Shown: positions 30,481-43,122 of the stretch, in pieces | Layout: every line of letters begins with the position of its first letter | How positions within the stretch are numbered: the stretch's first letter is position 1 | Source: Dipteronia dyeriana | Taxonomy: Eukaryota > Streptophyta > Magnoliopsida > Sapindales > Sapindaceae | Assembly: GCA_032871835.1 (NCBI GenBank) | Contig: CM065298.1 | Coordinates: forward strand, 99,509,891-99,573,890 | DNA length: 64,000 bases | Direction: 5' to 3' | Made by a program: the position numbers and the translations under genes | The notes under the pieces: model-generated | Told to the model about the DNA's origin: nothing | Database searches by the model: none | The model's input: only the letters and a program-made list of their open reading frames with translations

Positions 30481-31707
30481 TTTTTTTTTCCACCTTTATA
30501 TATTTTTCACTCACATTTTCGCTCCCTCGAAACTCTCTTTTTTTTTTTTCTCTTTTTCTCTTCGCTCAGGTCCTGAGCCGATCACTTTCTCGCATTCTCT
30601 CGGCGATTTTCTCTCACGCCAAACAGCCTCCTTATCTCCTCTCCGGCGATACTGAATCCCTCCGATCGCCTGAGATTCTCTCTCCTCTCCAACCGATCTC
30701 TCTTTCACGGCACCACTGGTACGTTTAACGGATCGCTTCTTTTCACTATATATTTATATATCTATATATCTATGCGTATCTATGTATCTATACAATTCAA
30801 ATATATGTATTGATCACAGATTACATGACGCGAAACCCTAACAATCTCGGCCTTTCTGCCTATTCAGTTTCTATGATTTTTTTTTGTTTATTTTATTGAT
30901 TGTATGTGGAAATAGATTGTTGCTCTGTTTGGTAGCGAGATAGAAAACGTTTTGTTGGAAAAAAAATTAAAATCTCACAGTAGGTAATTAGAACATTTAT
31001 GATGTGGCGGTCAATTGAAAATTGAAGACTCGATGTTTTATCAACCTTTTATTCCGTTTAATTTCGTGGAAAACGAACATAGTTTATCGGACGGTTGTTT
31101 CCTGCGATCTGGTTTGGTATCAGTTGAGTTGTATCTTTGTTCCGCTATTTTTATTTAATCGTTTATCGTTTTGCATTGTGGTGGTCTGGTTTTGTAGATT
31201 CAGTGTTTGGTTGTTTCTATAATGACTTTTTCAGCACATTGTTTCGGGATGCTTGAGATTTATTTATTTGTTGATAGAATTATTGACTATTGGTGTTTGT
31301 TAATGATATCTGTTTTTCGTAGTGAAGCTTTTTCAAACAAGTACAGGGTGTGAAAGCAGTAACACTCTATAGTTTAGTATATCGTTGTGTTTGTGTGAGT
31401 TTGATTTACTGGACATACCAGGCTATCTGTATCTGGTATCTTTTCAGGGTATCGGACTCAACTACACCATGTAATGATACTGAAATGTGGGCATCAAAAC
31501 ACTCTCATTAGTGGAATATGGTGATGTTATCTACTGATGATATGCTCATTTATCCAAATGTTGGAACTTTTTGTCTCTTGTTATTATTTTAATGCCTTTG
31601 GATGGATGGTTTATGTTTCTTGTCTTGCTTGTGGGGTCATAATATTTTAATTTTTATTCTTGGTGCAGTGGCTTCTTGTTTAGTGGGCTTAAAGTTTCTC
31701 TGTATAA

Positions 31708-34700
31708 ATGCCAGTTGCCAAACTCAAAGCTTCTAACACCACAGAGGTGGTGAAAGCAGAGGAGGGAAACGAATCCCTGGACACTTTTATTAAACAAGCT
31801 ATTGGAAAAGAGCCTCTTCTTTCTTTCTCGAGAAACGGGGACAGCTCAGTTCAGTGGATTCAACTGCTCCAAGCTTTAGATCAGCAAGGTACTTGCAAAT
31901 TTTAAATGTTTCAAGGATTAAAAAGAAAAATCCCTAAACCATAGTGTCAGTTCATATGCATCTGATGAAGGTAATTAGGAAGTTGTACTATAAAAAGTGG
32001 CAGTGTCCTTGTAAAAGGGTACAAAGAATGCCTCTGAACATATATGTATATAGTCACTCAAAGTCAACGAGGCTGTTCTTGCCAATACTAAAGGCCAATT
32101 ATGGGCCTGAAGATGTATTTCATGTGTAAATTATGTATCTGGGATTTGGAAAGGAGTAGACCTTGTTTATTGTTGCAGACGTTGATTTTCATTTTATTGC
32201 CTTTGTTTACTTCTGGCAGAACTTCCTGGTTGGCCTTTGCTTACTCCTTTGAAGGTGCAGATGCAGAAATGTGACAAGTGTTCTCGAGAATTTTGCTCAA
32301 CTATCAACCATAGAAGACACATACGTGTGCAGCATCGGCTGAAAAAGCTCGATAAGGTTTCATTACTGTTTTGCAAATGTAATTATATCTCATTAGTATG
32401 ATGCTGAAGCTTTTTGCTAATATAAACAAGCAGCATTGAGGTTTTATTATATGATATTTCTTATTAACCTAGATGGCTAGATGCGACATACTATGTTGTT
32501 TGCTTAAGTTTTTATCTGTCTCTAAGTAATTGCTTTCATGTCTATTTTGATTTATTTTCTTTTTTCATATTTAAGTATTTTTTCAAAAGGTTTTGTTTTA
32601 TGTCTTGTAGGATTCTACCAAAAACAGGGATCTTTTAGGAGCATTTTGGGATAAGGTGGAAACTTTTTCCTTGTTTTATTTAGATGAAGGCTTCCATATC
32701 TTGCATAGTGCTCATTTATATATGTTGTATGCAGCTCTCTGTGAATGAAACAAAGGAAATTATATCATTCAAGGATGTGACTTTGGAGGTGAGACTTTTC
32801 TTCTTTAACTTTATTCTGTTGTTTGATTTCTTGCATCATAGAGTCATTTATTTGAGGTTGCTTGTAAACCTGTTGTTTATATATTGTATGATTTTCACCA
32901 AGATGCCTGTATATGGAGAAATTATACCAATTCATTCATTAGGAAAATTAAAGTGAATATGTTGTGTTATTGTAGCCTTTTTTTTTCAAAAAAAGAAAAA
33001 GAAAAAAAGAAGAGTTCCTTTGCTGCCTACTTTGAGATTAGTGACAAGTTACTCTCTTGTTGGGAGGTCTCAAGGGGATTCCCTATCAGGCTACCACATC
33101 TGTTCCTAAATTTATTATTTGCTTTTGTTTGCTTGGTTGTATTCAGATGCAGCTTCGGAAAGTGATAGACAAATTGAGATGTCAGTCTTAACTTAATCAT
33201 ATAATTTCTTGAATACTTTTGCCTTATTCATAATTTGAATCTAGTGAGTGGACACTAGGTTGAGAATATGTTAACACATCGGAATTGATTTGTTCTCTGG
33301 ATAATAATATATTTCTATAAACATGGTAGTGTACCTTATTCTCTGAATGGTTGTTTTTAATCAATCGGAGACGGGTACATAGCATTTGTGAACCATGTAT
33401 TTTGTATTTTGAGACATTTGTTTTTTTGCATTATTTGCATTTTTCTAAAATTATACATTCTTTATTTTCAATACCATGTAGGAAGTTCCGGGGTCTTCAA
33501 TTATAAAGTCCTTGACAACAGTCGTTCGGAAACCTGGATTTTCATCTCTACCACAAGTTTGTTTGAGGGCTGGTTCTGCGCTTTTGGTAAGTGGACATTT
33601 CCTCTGTCGTTTATTTCTTTTCCAGATTTGTTCATTTTGAGCTTCCATATCTTTTCATTCATTTCCTGTATCATGTATGGATGTCACTCGTCTTTTCTTT
33701 TTGTAGGATATTTTCCAAGCTAGGCCTTCTAGGTTTCCTATATCATCCCAAGAACTATTCAGCATCCTTGATGATGCCAGTGAAAAAACATTTCTATGCG
33801 GACCAGCTGTTTCAATACAAAAATATATATTTGATGGTGAAGCTGGGAAGATTGGTCTTGAAACAAGAAACTTAGTTGCTTGCACAAGTTTCTTGGTGGA
33901 ACAGATCTTGGTACTTTCTTTTCCTTTTTTCTCCTGGCTCTTTTTATGTTGGGTTACTTATAATTCCTGTGCATCTTGAAATGATGTGGAGGAAGAAATG
34001 TAATTGGCAATCTTTACTAAGTGGGACAGCGTGCGGGTAGTATATGTACAATTATATGTGAAATGAAATAAACAATTTTGTACTTAAAAAAATGATCTGT
34101 GTTCAGGTTAAGGCATGGCTGGCTGATAAGGATGCTGAAGCATTACGGTGCCAGAAGTTGCTAGTGGAGGAGGAAGAAGCTGATCAGAGAAGGTACAATA
34201 TTTTAAGTGTCCTATTCAAGTTTCCGGTGACTTCTTAGGCACCTTGAATCCCTTCATTGACTTATCAAGCAAAAAACTTGGCTGATGCTATTATAATTTA
34301 TCTGGAAATCTAGTTTGTTATGTTTGTCCTTTAATTTATTTAATTTTAATATAACAATAGGCAAGCTGAGCTCTTGGAGAGGAAAAGGCAGAAAAAGCTC
34401 AGGCAGAAAGCAAAAGAGCAGAGACATGGGGAGAAGGCAGACGATAAGGAAAGCAGTGATGATACATTGGAATCTTTGCCTCCACCGGAATTATCTAGCC
34501 CTTTGGCAGCATCTGATTCTGATGCACAGAATGCCTATGAAATGCCAGATCATTTTACCTCCTCTCTTGAACCCTTCAGGCACGCAAGTTCTGAATATGT
34601 GGATTATGAAGTTCAGACTGGGTTTGGCAATGGTTATACTGATTTTGGCATTGGGCAGAATGCTGATCGGAGGATGGTTCAAGGAAATGGACGTCGGCAT

Positions 34701-35757
34701 ATGATTGTTGCTCGACGGCAGGTGCTGCCACCAAAATCACGAGGCATGCCTAATGGTTTTCATCCCAGTCAAAATTCTCAGGCTTTGAAACTTGGAGGAG
34801 GAATGCAGAAGCATGGAATTAACAGGGATTCAAGGACTGCTCCGATAGTCAATGGCAATAAGGTTTGGAGCCGGAAACCAAAACCAGAAAATGATTCAAG
34901 GATTTCGCAAATTAGACAAGAAGATGTAAGCCAACCAGAACAAACTAAGAACCGTGAGGTTTTGATTGGCTCTATATTTGTCACTCTTGGAAATTGCAAT
35001 CATCAAGAGGACAAAAGTCCAGCTGAATCCCCATATGATTGTCAGTTGGAGCATCCGGTTGCAAAGAAGGTCAATGCTCCGGAGAAGCCGAAACCCGATT
35101 CCATGCAGAGTGGTGGTGCAAACAGGTCAACAGTCAAGTTTTGGAGGCCTGTGAGTCGGCATGGGATCAAAGGTCCAGCAGGGCCATTTCTAAATGGCAG
35201 TAGAGAATCTGAAGCAGATGTGATTACTGGTCAGGCTGGTGATCAGACCCTGTCTAACGAAAACTGTCTAAGATCATCGTCCATGAATGATGAACCCGGG
35301 AACAATTCTTCGCTCATGGAGAACGGTTCGCGTCCTGGAGGCTTGCACTTCAACATCCATGCTGCAAAAGCTTTTCTATCTGAAAGTAAGTTCACAATTT
35401 GTTTTGTATTATTTTTGCTCTCACATGTTTGTAACCATATCGACTCGGACTTTTAAAAACAACAATGTTGTCTGATTGTGACTAGGATGGAAAGAGGCAA
35501 TTGCTTCAGAACATGTGAAATTGGTCCTGCCTCCCGAATCTGAATCTCCAAGACACCCAGAGATCCAGACCGACTATCATGTGACAGTGCTTCAGAAACA
35601 AAATGTTTTTGCAGAGAACCTGTTGGTGAATAATGCGGGGGCTCTTGAGTCATCAACCGGAGCGGGAGCTGTTAAAGCCAAGTTCAGAACTAAACCCGAC
35701 AAGGGTGCCAAGATAAAGTATATTCCTAAACAGAGAATCCCCACCTCCAATGAATGA
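31708..35757 (+). CDS. Plant C2H2-type zinc finger protein of unknown function, 702 aa
   Basis: Coding exons: 31708-31888, 32220-32356, 32611-32655, 32735-32788, 33482-33586, 33707-33910, 34107-34192, 34361-35385, 35486-35757; all join in frame. A noncoding first exon ends at 30718, and the leader intron is 30719-31668. A single zinc finger lies at about 78-99 (CDKCSREFCSTINHRRHIRV, then a second His; C-x2-C-x12-H-x4-H). A conserved helical region follows, containing DIFQARPSRFPISSQELFSI. Then comes a highly charged coiled coil (AELLERKRQKKLRQKAKEQR, about 275-300) and a long Ser/Asn/Pro-rich, probably disordered half. I recognise the overall type as an uncharacterised plant family but cannot name it. 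A nuclear, nucleic-acid-binding role is inferred from the finger and basic tail only. Confidence 0.85.
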
Positions 35758-36607
35758 AGAAGTGTAAGGGATTGATTTTTAGTTTTATAGGGAATGTGCA
35801 CAGTTTTTAGTAGTCCACCATATTTTTAAGCAGAGGTTCCAGTTTTACCAGTGGTCTCTGACAGAATTGAGAGAGAAAGAAAGAAAGAAAGAAAAAAAGA
35901 AAGAAAAAAAGAAAAAAAGTTTTTGCAGGAAAATCATTTTTGGTTGCTTCCATTATTATTCTTAAGGTATTATTAGAGCAGATTGATCTCTTTTTTTTTT
36001 TTGAGCCTTTTGATTATCTAGATTGTGTAATAAATTTGGGTTTTTTTAATTATTTTTATTTCAATTTTTTTTATATAGTAATTGCAACGGTAATTTTTAT
36101 GCTCTATTTTAACTGTGTTTATTCTTGTGGTCTACTAAAAAATGAAATCTTGATCATTTTCAACTTTTATAATTCGCATTTGTTTTGATTGACCAAATCT
36201 GTGGGATTGCAGTGTTTTTTAGATACTGTATATGGTTAGTTGACTATGGAAATCACAAGTCAAGTCAATATGACGTATATAAGAAGCTACTTGTTGCAAC
36301 AATACTGCAAAATGTACTTTAAAGTTGTCCTTTTCAATTCAGAAGGGAGAAAGAAAGCAGAAGATGAAGGCTGAGCTTAAAATGTTTAAATCTAAAAATT
36401 CTTTCATTATCATAATCTGCACCACTTGGTTTAGTTGAATAATTATTCACATTTTGTTGTGAGCTTATATTTACAATGTTATGGTTTGACCTTTAGTAAT
36501 GGAGTTTTATTTTGAAATCTTCAAAAACTAAGTCAAGGAACCAGTGTTATTCATCGATGAAATTCATATTAAAGCAAAAGCACCAAAATACAAAATTTGT
36601 AGATTAA
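35758..36607. other. 3' flank of the zinc-finger gene with GAAA microsatellite
   Basis: An (AAAG)n-like tract lies at about 35874-35918, inside or just past the 3' untranslated region. The rest is AT-rich with no supported gene. Confidence 0.6.
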
Positions 36608-36879
36608 GAACTTGTTTGGTTAGACTTTTGAAAAACCTCTATTAAACATCTATCGGTAAAAGATCTATTTGTAGTAGGTCTATTAGAAATAGAGTTTTTG
36701 AAAAAAAAAATAGTTTTTTAAAAATATATATATAAATTTTTGGTTGATAAACTTTTTTTTAAAAAAATATTTATTTAGAAAAGTACCTCCTTATGAGTTT
36801 TTGTCCAGTAAAAATTTAAACTTTACTAGTCTCTATTCAATTAAAAATAGATATTTTTAAAAGTTCAATCAAACGACTC
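36608..36879 (+). mobile_element. Harbinger-like MITE, family A copy 1
   Basis: It is flanked by TAA (36605-36607 and 36880-36882). The ends are GAACTTGTTTGGTTAGAC and, inverted, GAGTCGTTTGATTGAAC. The body shares CTATCGGTAAAAGATCTATT and ATTTTTAAAAGTTCAATCAA-type sequence with the copy at 52613-52894. It is noncoding. Confidence 0.7.
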
Positions 36880-36882
36880 TAA

Positions 36883-37848
36883 CAAAATTATGCAGACGTT
36901 CGTATAACTTTTGAGCTGCTAGAAAGGATGATCAGGACTAGGGAGTGTGAATAAACTCTCAAGACTAAAAATAATAAGCTTCCTGATCTAAAACGTTTTA
37001 AAAAAAATGCTCTATATTTAAAGATAATAAAAGTAAAATAAATAAAAGAATTGATTATAAATATTGTAAGATATATTTAGATTAGATTATTAAAAGACCT
37101 AAACTTTATATTCTATTCTAAATTGACCCCAACAATCCAATACTATAGACGGCCAAAACCAAATATGGGTCTCCGCCCTCCACCAAGATTTGGCAGAGCT
37201 CTAAAAACTCTTATCAATTTGGACTTATATCTCATAGCCCGATGATATCCACTGTTGACGGGCGGGCTCATCATGTAATTTCTAAAGGAATGTTTATCGG
37301 CATCCAAACATACTACTGACCCACTAATAATACTTGCCTCTTTTATATATATATATACTTATATTCTTCACATGATAACACCGACCAACAATAAACATTA
37401 TTCATTTCTAAATTCTCCTGACAAACACCAACATTTAGAGAAAAAAAAAATTACATTTCCAACACAACACAACACACATCAAGTTAATGAATTGATGAGG
37501 AAATTATTTCAAAAAAAAAAATGGCTCTTTAGTTAATAGTTTTCACTGTTCACTCACTTTAACATCACCGAATCTAGAGGCATGCATGTAGCTTTCACGT
37601 TTTTTGACCAACAAAACCAGAGCCACTTCTCATTTATCTCTTCCACCTTAAGCCCCTCTCCTCCCGCCACGTGTCAATCTTCCTCACCTCATTCTCATCC
37701 CTCTCCCTCTTTTCCCTTCTCCTCAAAATCATCTCTCTCACACACACACACTCACTCACTCACTTGCCCTCCTGTTCCCGGAATTTTTTTTCTCCCATTT
37801 TCCATCTAAACAAACACAAACACAACCCACGTCTCAAAAACACCAAAA
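36883..37848. other. Upstream region of the membrane protein gene
   Basis: No gene is seen. Nearest the ATG are a CT/CA-rich leader (37680-37800) with CACA and CACT repeats and a G-box CACGTG at 37668-37673 inside GCCACGTGTC. Confidence 0.5.
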
Positions 37849-38616
37849 ATGTCAGGTGGGGTTGGTCCAACATGCGGCGACATAAGCCTCCCAAAAGAAG
37901 AAGAAACATCCTTCAAACAACAAGACGACACTACATCATCATTGAAGTCCAGAACCACCACCACCACCACCGGAGGAGCCGCCGCCGAAACCATACCACG
38001 TAAACACACGTTCCTCAACTTCCAACAACTGAACGCCTTAGCTGTGATCATCGTCTTCTCCGCAAGCGGCATGGTCAGCCCAGAAGATTTCGGCTTCGTC
38101 ATCTTCTCTCTCATTTACATATTCTTCCTCTCCAGAGTCGCTTTCCCAACTCTGCACCCATCACACGTATCCCCTGTTTTCAACTCCAAGAACAAGATTT
38201 TCCGTCTCTACATGTACGTCGGAGCCGCCGTCGGACTCTTCCTCCCTATAGCTTACATTTTCCAAGGCATTTTCGAAGGTGATCAAGAGGGTATCAAAGC
38301 TGCTGCTCCGCATGTTTTTCTTCTTGCAAGTCAGATTTTCATGGAGGGTGTTTCCATGTCGTTTTCCATTCCGATTCGGGTTCTGGTTCCGATCATGTAT
38401 AATTCCAGGAGAATTCTCACTCTCATGGAGTGGCTGAGAGATGAAGTGTCGAAAAATGAAGAGGACTATAAGGGTTCTACAAGGAGATTGTATGTTGGGA
38501 GATCACTGGCTGCAGCTAATATGGCTTTTTGGTGTTGCAATCTTTTTGGTCTCTTGTTGCCTGTTTATCTTCCTAGAGGTTTCAAGAAGTATTACACTGC
38601 TAAACTCAAAGACTAA
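37849..38616 (+). CDS. Plant multi-pass membrane protein (DUF7733-like), 255 aa
   Basis: This is an intronless ORF starting MSGGVGPTCGD. A hydrophilic, Thr-rich N-terminus (about 1-55) is followed by four or five hydrophobic segments: LNALAVIIVFSASGMV (about 63-78), FGFVIFSLIYIFFLSRVAF, LYMYVGAAVGLFLPIAYIF, APHVFLLASQIFMEGVSMSF and AAANMAFWCCNLFGLLLPVY. The loop between the last two is charged and the short C-terminus is basic. I believe it belongs to the uncharacterised plant DUF7733 group, from memory. The reaction or partner is unknown. A G-box lies 176 bp upstream of the ATG. Confidence 0.8.
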   Translation: MSGGVGPTCGDISLPKEEETSFKQQDDTTSSLKSRTTTTTTGGAAAETIPRKHTFLNFQQLNALAVIIVFSASGMVSPEDFGFVIFSLIYIFFLSRVAFPTLHPSHVSPVFNSKNKIFRLYMYVGAAVGLFLPIAYIFQGIFEGDQEGIKAAAPHVFLLASQIFMEGVSMSFSIPIRVLVPIMYNSRRILTLMEWLRDEVSKNEEDYKGSTRRLYVGRSLAAANMAFWCCNLFGLLLPVYLPRGFKKYYTAKLKD

Positions 38617-39242
38617 TCGGTTTTCTAACGAACGAGAAACGAACCGAACCGAAGTTGAGCATACTGGGACGATAGTACTTGGTAGAAAGATGGCATTTAT
38701 TTCAGTTTTAAGTTGGGTTTTCATGTAAGGTAGTTGAGAAATGTAGACTGATATGTTGATTGTAATGTTTTAATTATGAGTTGATATGAAGGGACCTTTT
38801 TGGTTCTATGGGTGTTCTTGAATTATGGAAACCTAGTAAACAAAATTTTGAACATATACAAGAACTTACTAGTCAGTAGTCACAACATAAACCTATGCAA
38901 CAAGAGATGGAAAATTCAAAGACGAAAGAAGAAGATTTTGCATCTCACTAAAATGGTTGCTTTTTCTTTTTTTTTTTCTTTTTTTTTTTTGGGTTCATTG
39001 TACAAGCTATAAAGAAGAACAAAAATCACAGCTTGTGTGATATGGTGAAAACGAAACAAATATACTCACGAGTGGACAGCAAAAGATGAAAAAGAAGGAA
39101 AAAGAAGAATAAAAATTGGCAACTCTTCCAGCTTCTTAAAATTAAGCAGCAAAGTCGTCATCGTCATCATCATCTACAAACATTATAAAGCTGCTGCTTG
39201 AGCGTGTCTGATATGGTATTTGTGCTATTGAGACTTCAAGTA
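38617..39242. other. Convergent 3' region, membrane protein / SKP1-like 21
   Basis: It contains the two 3' untranslated regions. A T-rich tract lies at about 38960-38990. Asp-rich minus-strand codons near 39160-39180 are out of the SKP1-like frame, so they lie in its 3' untranslated region. Confidence 0.5.
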
Positions 39243-42200
39243 TTATCTCCTGTCCAAACCTGTTGGGAAAATTCTCTTTTTTAGAATCTATTAAGTTGAA
39301 AAAGAAGAAAATAAAAAAGGAAAGAGCGCTTAGTACTTAAGACGCGTTTATTAATCGAAAATAAAATGAAAGAGAATCAAATTTCATTGGAAAGGGAATC
39401 GGAAAAGGGAACTTGATTCCTTAGGTAAGAGAGAGGAATCAAGTTCCTTTTCCGGCATGAATCTAATTTCCAACTAATCTTAGTATATACAATAATCACA
39501 AATCAGTAATTTAATTCTTGATTAGTAAACGCACCATTAATGTAATACTTAGAAAGCAGTTTTTGAAAAATACAGGTGTTTATAACTATATAAAATCACT
39601 TTTGACAATGTTAAATGCATTCCTGGCTATAAAATAACTACTCCCCATCTATGTTTTAAACAGCGGTGGTGGCTGAGGCGCGCCTCAAGGCGGCCAAGGT
39701 TTTGAAACATTATGAGTTTGGTGAGGGGAGCAAAATTTTGCATATATATAATAAGGTATCAATATGGTAAAAACGTACCTGTACATGTGCGTACGGAACC
39801 ATTTCCAATTGTCGTTACTTGTACACGCCTTCTTTCTTGTCCCAATGATAAAATCTCCTGCATCCTTTCCGGCCAATCTGAATTCAATCTCCGTGCAAAG
39901 TCCTCTACCTCCCTACATTAGAAACAAACAATAGAGCAATTATATGTTTTGCTTCCCATAATAATCAGCTAATATATGTTTATCTGCTAGTCTCTAAGAC
40001 TCGTGTTTTGGAACTCAATGATTCATTCATCTTCAACAGCATTTGATTTACTAATGCAAAGAAAAAAATCATTTCACCCTGAACACAATCCACATTCAGA
40101 TGAGTTTCACACACTTTTCTACGGACTTTAACTACTAGCACTATCCGATCAAACGAGCTAAGGACTGTTTCCATATATGAATTAGTTACAACTTACATGT
40201 ATTCGAATTCAAACAATAATTTTAATTTAACATTCACAAGTCACCAATTAAATTTGGATGTTCGTTTTATATGTCATTACCTTGATTGGAAATTAGGATC
40301 TCAAGACTGTTTTAATACCGACTAGTTTATGTGCTGACCTATTGGTGAAAATAGAAATGGCGATAGAAAGAGAAATAAAAAGTAAGAACTCTAGTAAAAG
40401 AATTCAAAAGCTGACGTAAATTTGAACAAGTTTGAGACAATTACACAAATTCTCAACATCTCGCAGCCTATAAAATCCAAAAGATGTGAATACGCGTGGC
40501 TTTTAACTCAAAACACGAGATTGTTTTAATTTACGAATTCACCGTACTAAATAAATATAATTTAAATATCCATCAACCTGTCAAGCTCCTCCTTCATAGC
40601 AGGATCTAAATCATCATCAATATCGCCATCGTCAAATTCGAGCTTAGGTGAAAAGCTAGAAGCAGTAGAATCTTGCAACTTTGAAGTTCTATTGGGAGTA
40701 GGCACCATGATACCATTACACTCACCATTATGGTAAGCAGAAGGGAGAGGATCCAACTCCTAAAACAATGAAAAAGAAAACAGCTTATCAACAATGAGAA
40801 AGGATATTATCTTTTCTAAAAAAATTGCACCAATACCAGCACAAGTCACAATGAAGCTGAAAGAATTAATAATAAAAATTAAAAACACAATTATTATCAG
40901 ACACAAACAAGTTTGCATCTGAGGAGGCAACACACAACAGATGCATATAAGAGGACACTCCGCACAAAGTGCCAGAGACAGAGAGGTGCAAACCTTATGG
41001 TTTCCATTTAAATCGTTTGAAGATGAGTCCTTTAGTTGATCTTTCCTTCTTCGGTTTTTCTTTTTATTCTTATTTGTTTTAGCTTCTTTTGAGTCTGAAC
41101 AGCAGAAAACACTTGGTGAGTATAATGGGTATGAAAAGAAAAGAATTAAAAGACAAAAAAATCACGCAGCTTAATAAGCAAACTGAACACTTAAAAAGTG
41201 AACCACAAATAAGAAGAATAAATAAGCAATGCAAACAGTAGAGGTTAACAACAAAATAAAATGCAATCAGTCTATAAATAATGCAAGCCACTCCGGAAAA
41301 AAAATCAGAGAAGTTTTTCATTGATACCTCCATTTTCACCATTAATATATGATAAGAGATCATCAACTGAGCGATCATCCACATGCTCCTCCTCAACCTC
41401 AACATTCTGAAATATATGGAAAATCAAATTATTTTCAGTACAAACATGTCCACTACGGTTTGAGTGCTTTGACACTGCATAAATATAATTGATAACATTT
41501 AGAAAAATCATTATTGAAAATATATGCACCAAAGCAAGAAAATAGTCCAAAGAAAATTGTATAGAAGAAGTGGAAGAGGCTACAAACAACAAATCGAGAA
41601 GTAAAGCAAAACTCCAATAACCTTAAGTTTCTCCCTCTCTTTTAGTTCTTTCCTCTTCCTTGCATATAATCGATTCAAAAGCCGAATACGCGGATCATCA
41701 GTTATGTTTTTCAAGGGTTCCAACTTCTCTTCCTGAAGAAAAAATAAAACCTATGTCAACGACCATAAAAACAAGCTAAACATTAGACACACTTACTCCT
41801 GCTAGCAGTACACACCTCCGTTAGGTCATCAGGTAAATGAAATGTCTCACGTATCTCCTCAGGGGTTTTTCCTTCAATAATTCGAGCAAGTGCCCGACTG
41901 GTAAGATCAACCAAAGGCTTCAACTGGAGGCTGTCAGCCGCAGAAGTCAGCTCACATAACCTTTTCGTGTCCATCCGAATGAACTTTTCATCAAAGATTT
42001 TGCGTTCCTAAACATGACAATAAAATTGAAGCAAAGTTCCACTGTTCAGAATGCAAGCTACAAGCCATGACATCTTTCTCAGTACAAGTGTACAACCACC
42101 CTTGCCCTCCTTTCAAAATAAGGGGAAAAAAATGATTTGTCCCAAAAGAATTGAAACTAAACTCCCCTTATTAACATTACTCAATAAAAAAACACGAGAA

Positions 42201-43122
42201 ATTGCATAAAGAACTGGAAATACAACACACCTTATTTGAGCGGCCTGGTACTTGATGAAACCGGCAATAATCAAGGATTAATCCCAAAACAGCAGGATTG
42301 ACCCTTTGCGGAAGTGATATGGCATAGTTTTTAGAAGAACCCATTCCTGTTTGAAGAATTTCTCGGCATATCATGGGACAAAACATGGCAACTTCCTCTT
42401 CAACTTGCTGGATGGAACCGTCAGCAGTTTGGATCCAGATATAAGACTTCATCTAAATTCGAAAAAACATAACCAAAACTATAAATCAATATGACCAGGA
42501 TGCAAATGGCGTCAAAACTAAATACAATCTTAGCTTTATCAAAATATTGTAGAAATTAAATCTCAACCCTAAGAATTCTCCTCTCAAGGCTCTGCCTAGA
42601 ATAATCAGATTGTTATAGACTGGATTACACACTAGGCCCAATATCAAAGCCCACAAATAATCTAGCAAGTAACTCGGGCCAGGCACATGTTCGATGGGTC
42701 GATTCAAAAACAAGTCAGCTGAATTTACAAGCAATTTGACTTAGTGCTCGTTTAGTTGAGCTTTCTACCGGTTCAAAAGGTCTACGAACGTCTATTTGGA
42801 TTTTTTAGAATTGTTTTGTTGGACTGACATGGAAAGCTAGATAAATGCATAATTTAACATAGCCATCTCCATAGAACCTTTAACCGTTACCACAAAACAG
42901 ACCATGAACAAGCCCATACCATTAAATTCAAGTATCTAATAGCCAAAAATAATATTATTTCCAATACTACACAATAAAAAGGTTTCCATTAAAACAAGAC
43001 ATCTCTTTCTTCCACCCATTCAAAAGAGTGCAGAGAAAAACAATCTGACCAAACGATAAAACTCTAGAAAAACTTATGTAAAGTACCTCAGGTTTAACTA
43101 CTGCCATTGCGCCTTCAGACAT
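39243..43122 (-). CDS. ASK21: SKP1-like protein 21, 357 aa
   Basis: This is a SKP1-fold protein with a long C-terminal extension. Family knowledge: core SKP1s bridge cullin-1 and F-box proteins in SCF ligases, and the ASK20/21 branch is divergent. Exons in order: 43122-43087, 42452-42231, 42007-41816, 41732-41622, 41406-41328, 41094-40994, 40759-40578, 39912-39779, 39259-39243; all join in frame. The N-terminus is MSEGAMAVVKPE. The BTB/POZ half runs from MKSYIWIQTADGSIQQ to FHQVPGRSNK (about 13-86). The SKP1 dimerisation-type half contains MDTKRLCELTSAADSLQLKP and TPEEIRETFHLPDD (about 87-150). A Lys-rich linker (KTNKNKKKNRRRK) and an acidic segment ending DLDPAMKEELDREVEDFARR follow, then ...GLDRR. 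Keeping the intron after 40578 would instead end the protein at DRLMDI. The leader intron is 43135-44389. Confidence 0.92.
39340..39536. mobile_element. Small MITE in the last intron of SKP1-like 21
   Basis: It is flanked by TTA (39337-39339 and 39537-39539). The inverted ends are AGACGCGTTTATTAATC and TGGTGCGTTTACTAATC (right end, reverse complement). It lies wholly inside the intron 39260-39778. Confidence 0.65.
42604..42740. repeat. Dispersed repeat, copy in the SKP1-like leader-side intron
   Basis: CACTAGGCCCAATATCAAAG, CAAATAATCTAGC.AGTAACT and CAAAAACAAGTCAGCTGAAT recur at about 44895-44990. It lies between the exons at 42452 and 43087. Confidence 0.65.
42744..42830 (-). mobile_element. 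Harbinger-like MITE, family A fragment
   Basis: It begins GTGCTCGTTTAGTTGAGC after TTA and contains AGGTCTACGAACGTCTATTT, the reverse complement of the right part of 52613-52894. The other end is lost. Confidence 0.6.

Noticed and set aside
33146..33180. Possible extra exon (MQLRKVIDKLR) in the zinc-finger gene
   Set aside because: It has AG and GT borders, but including it shifts frame into a stop at the next exon. Direct joining of 32788 to 33482 is clean.
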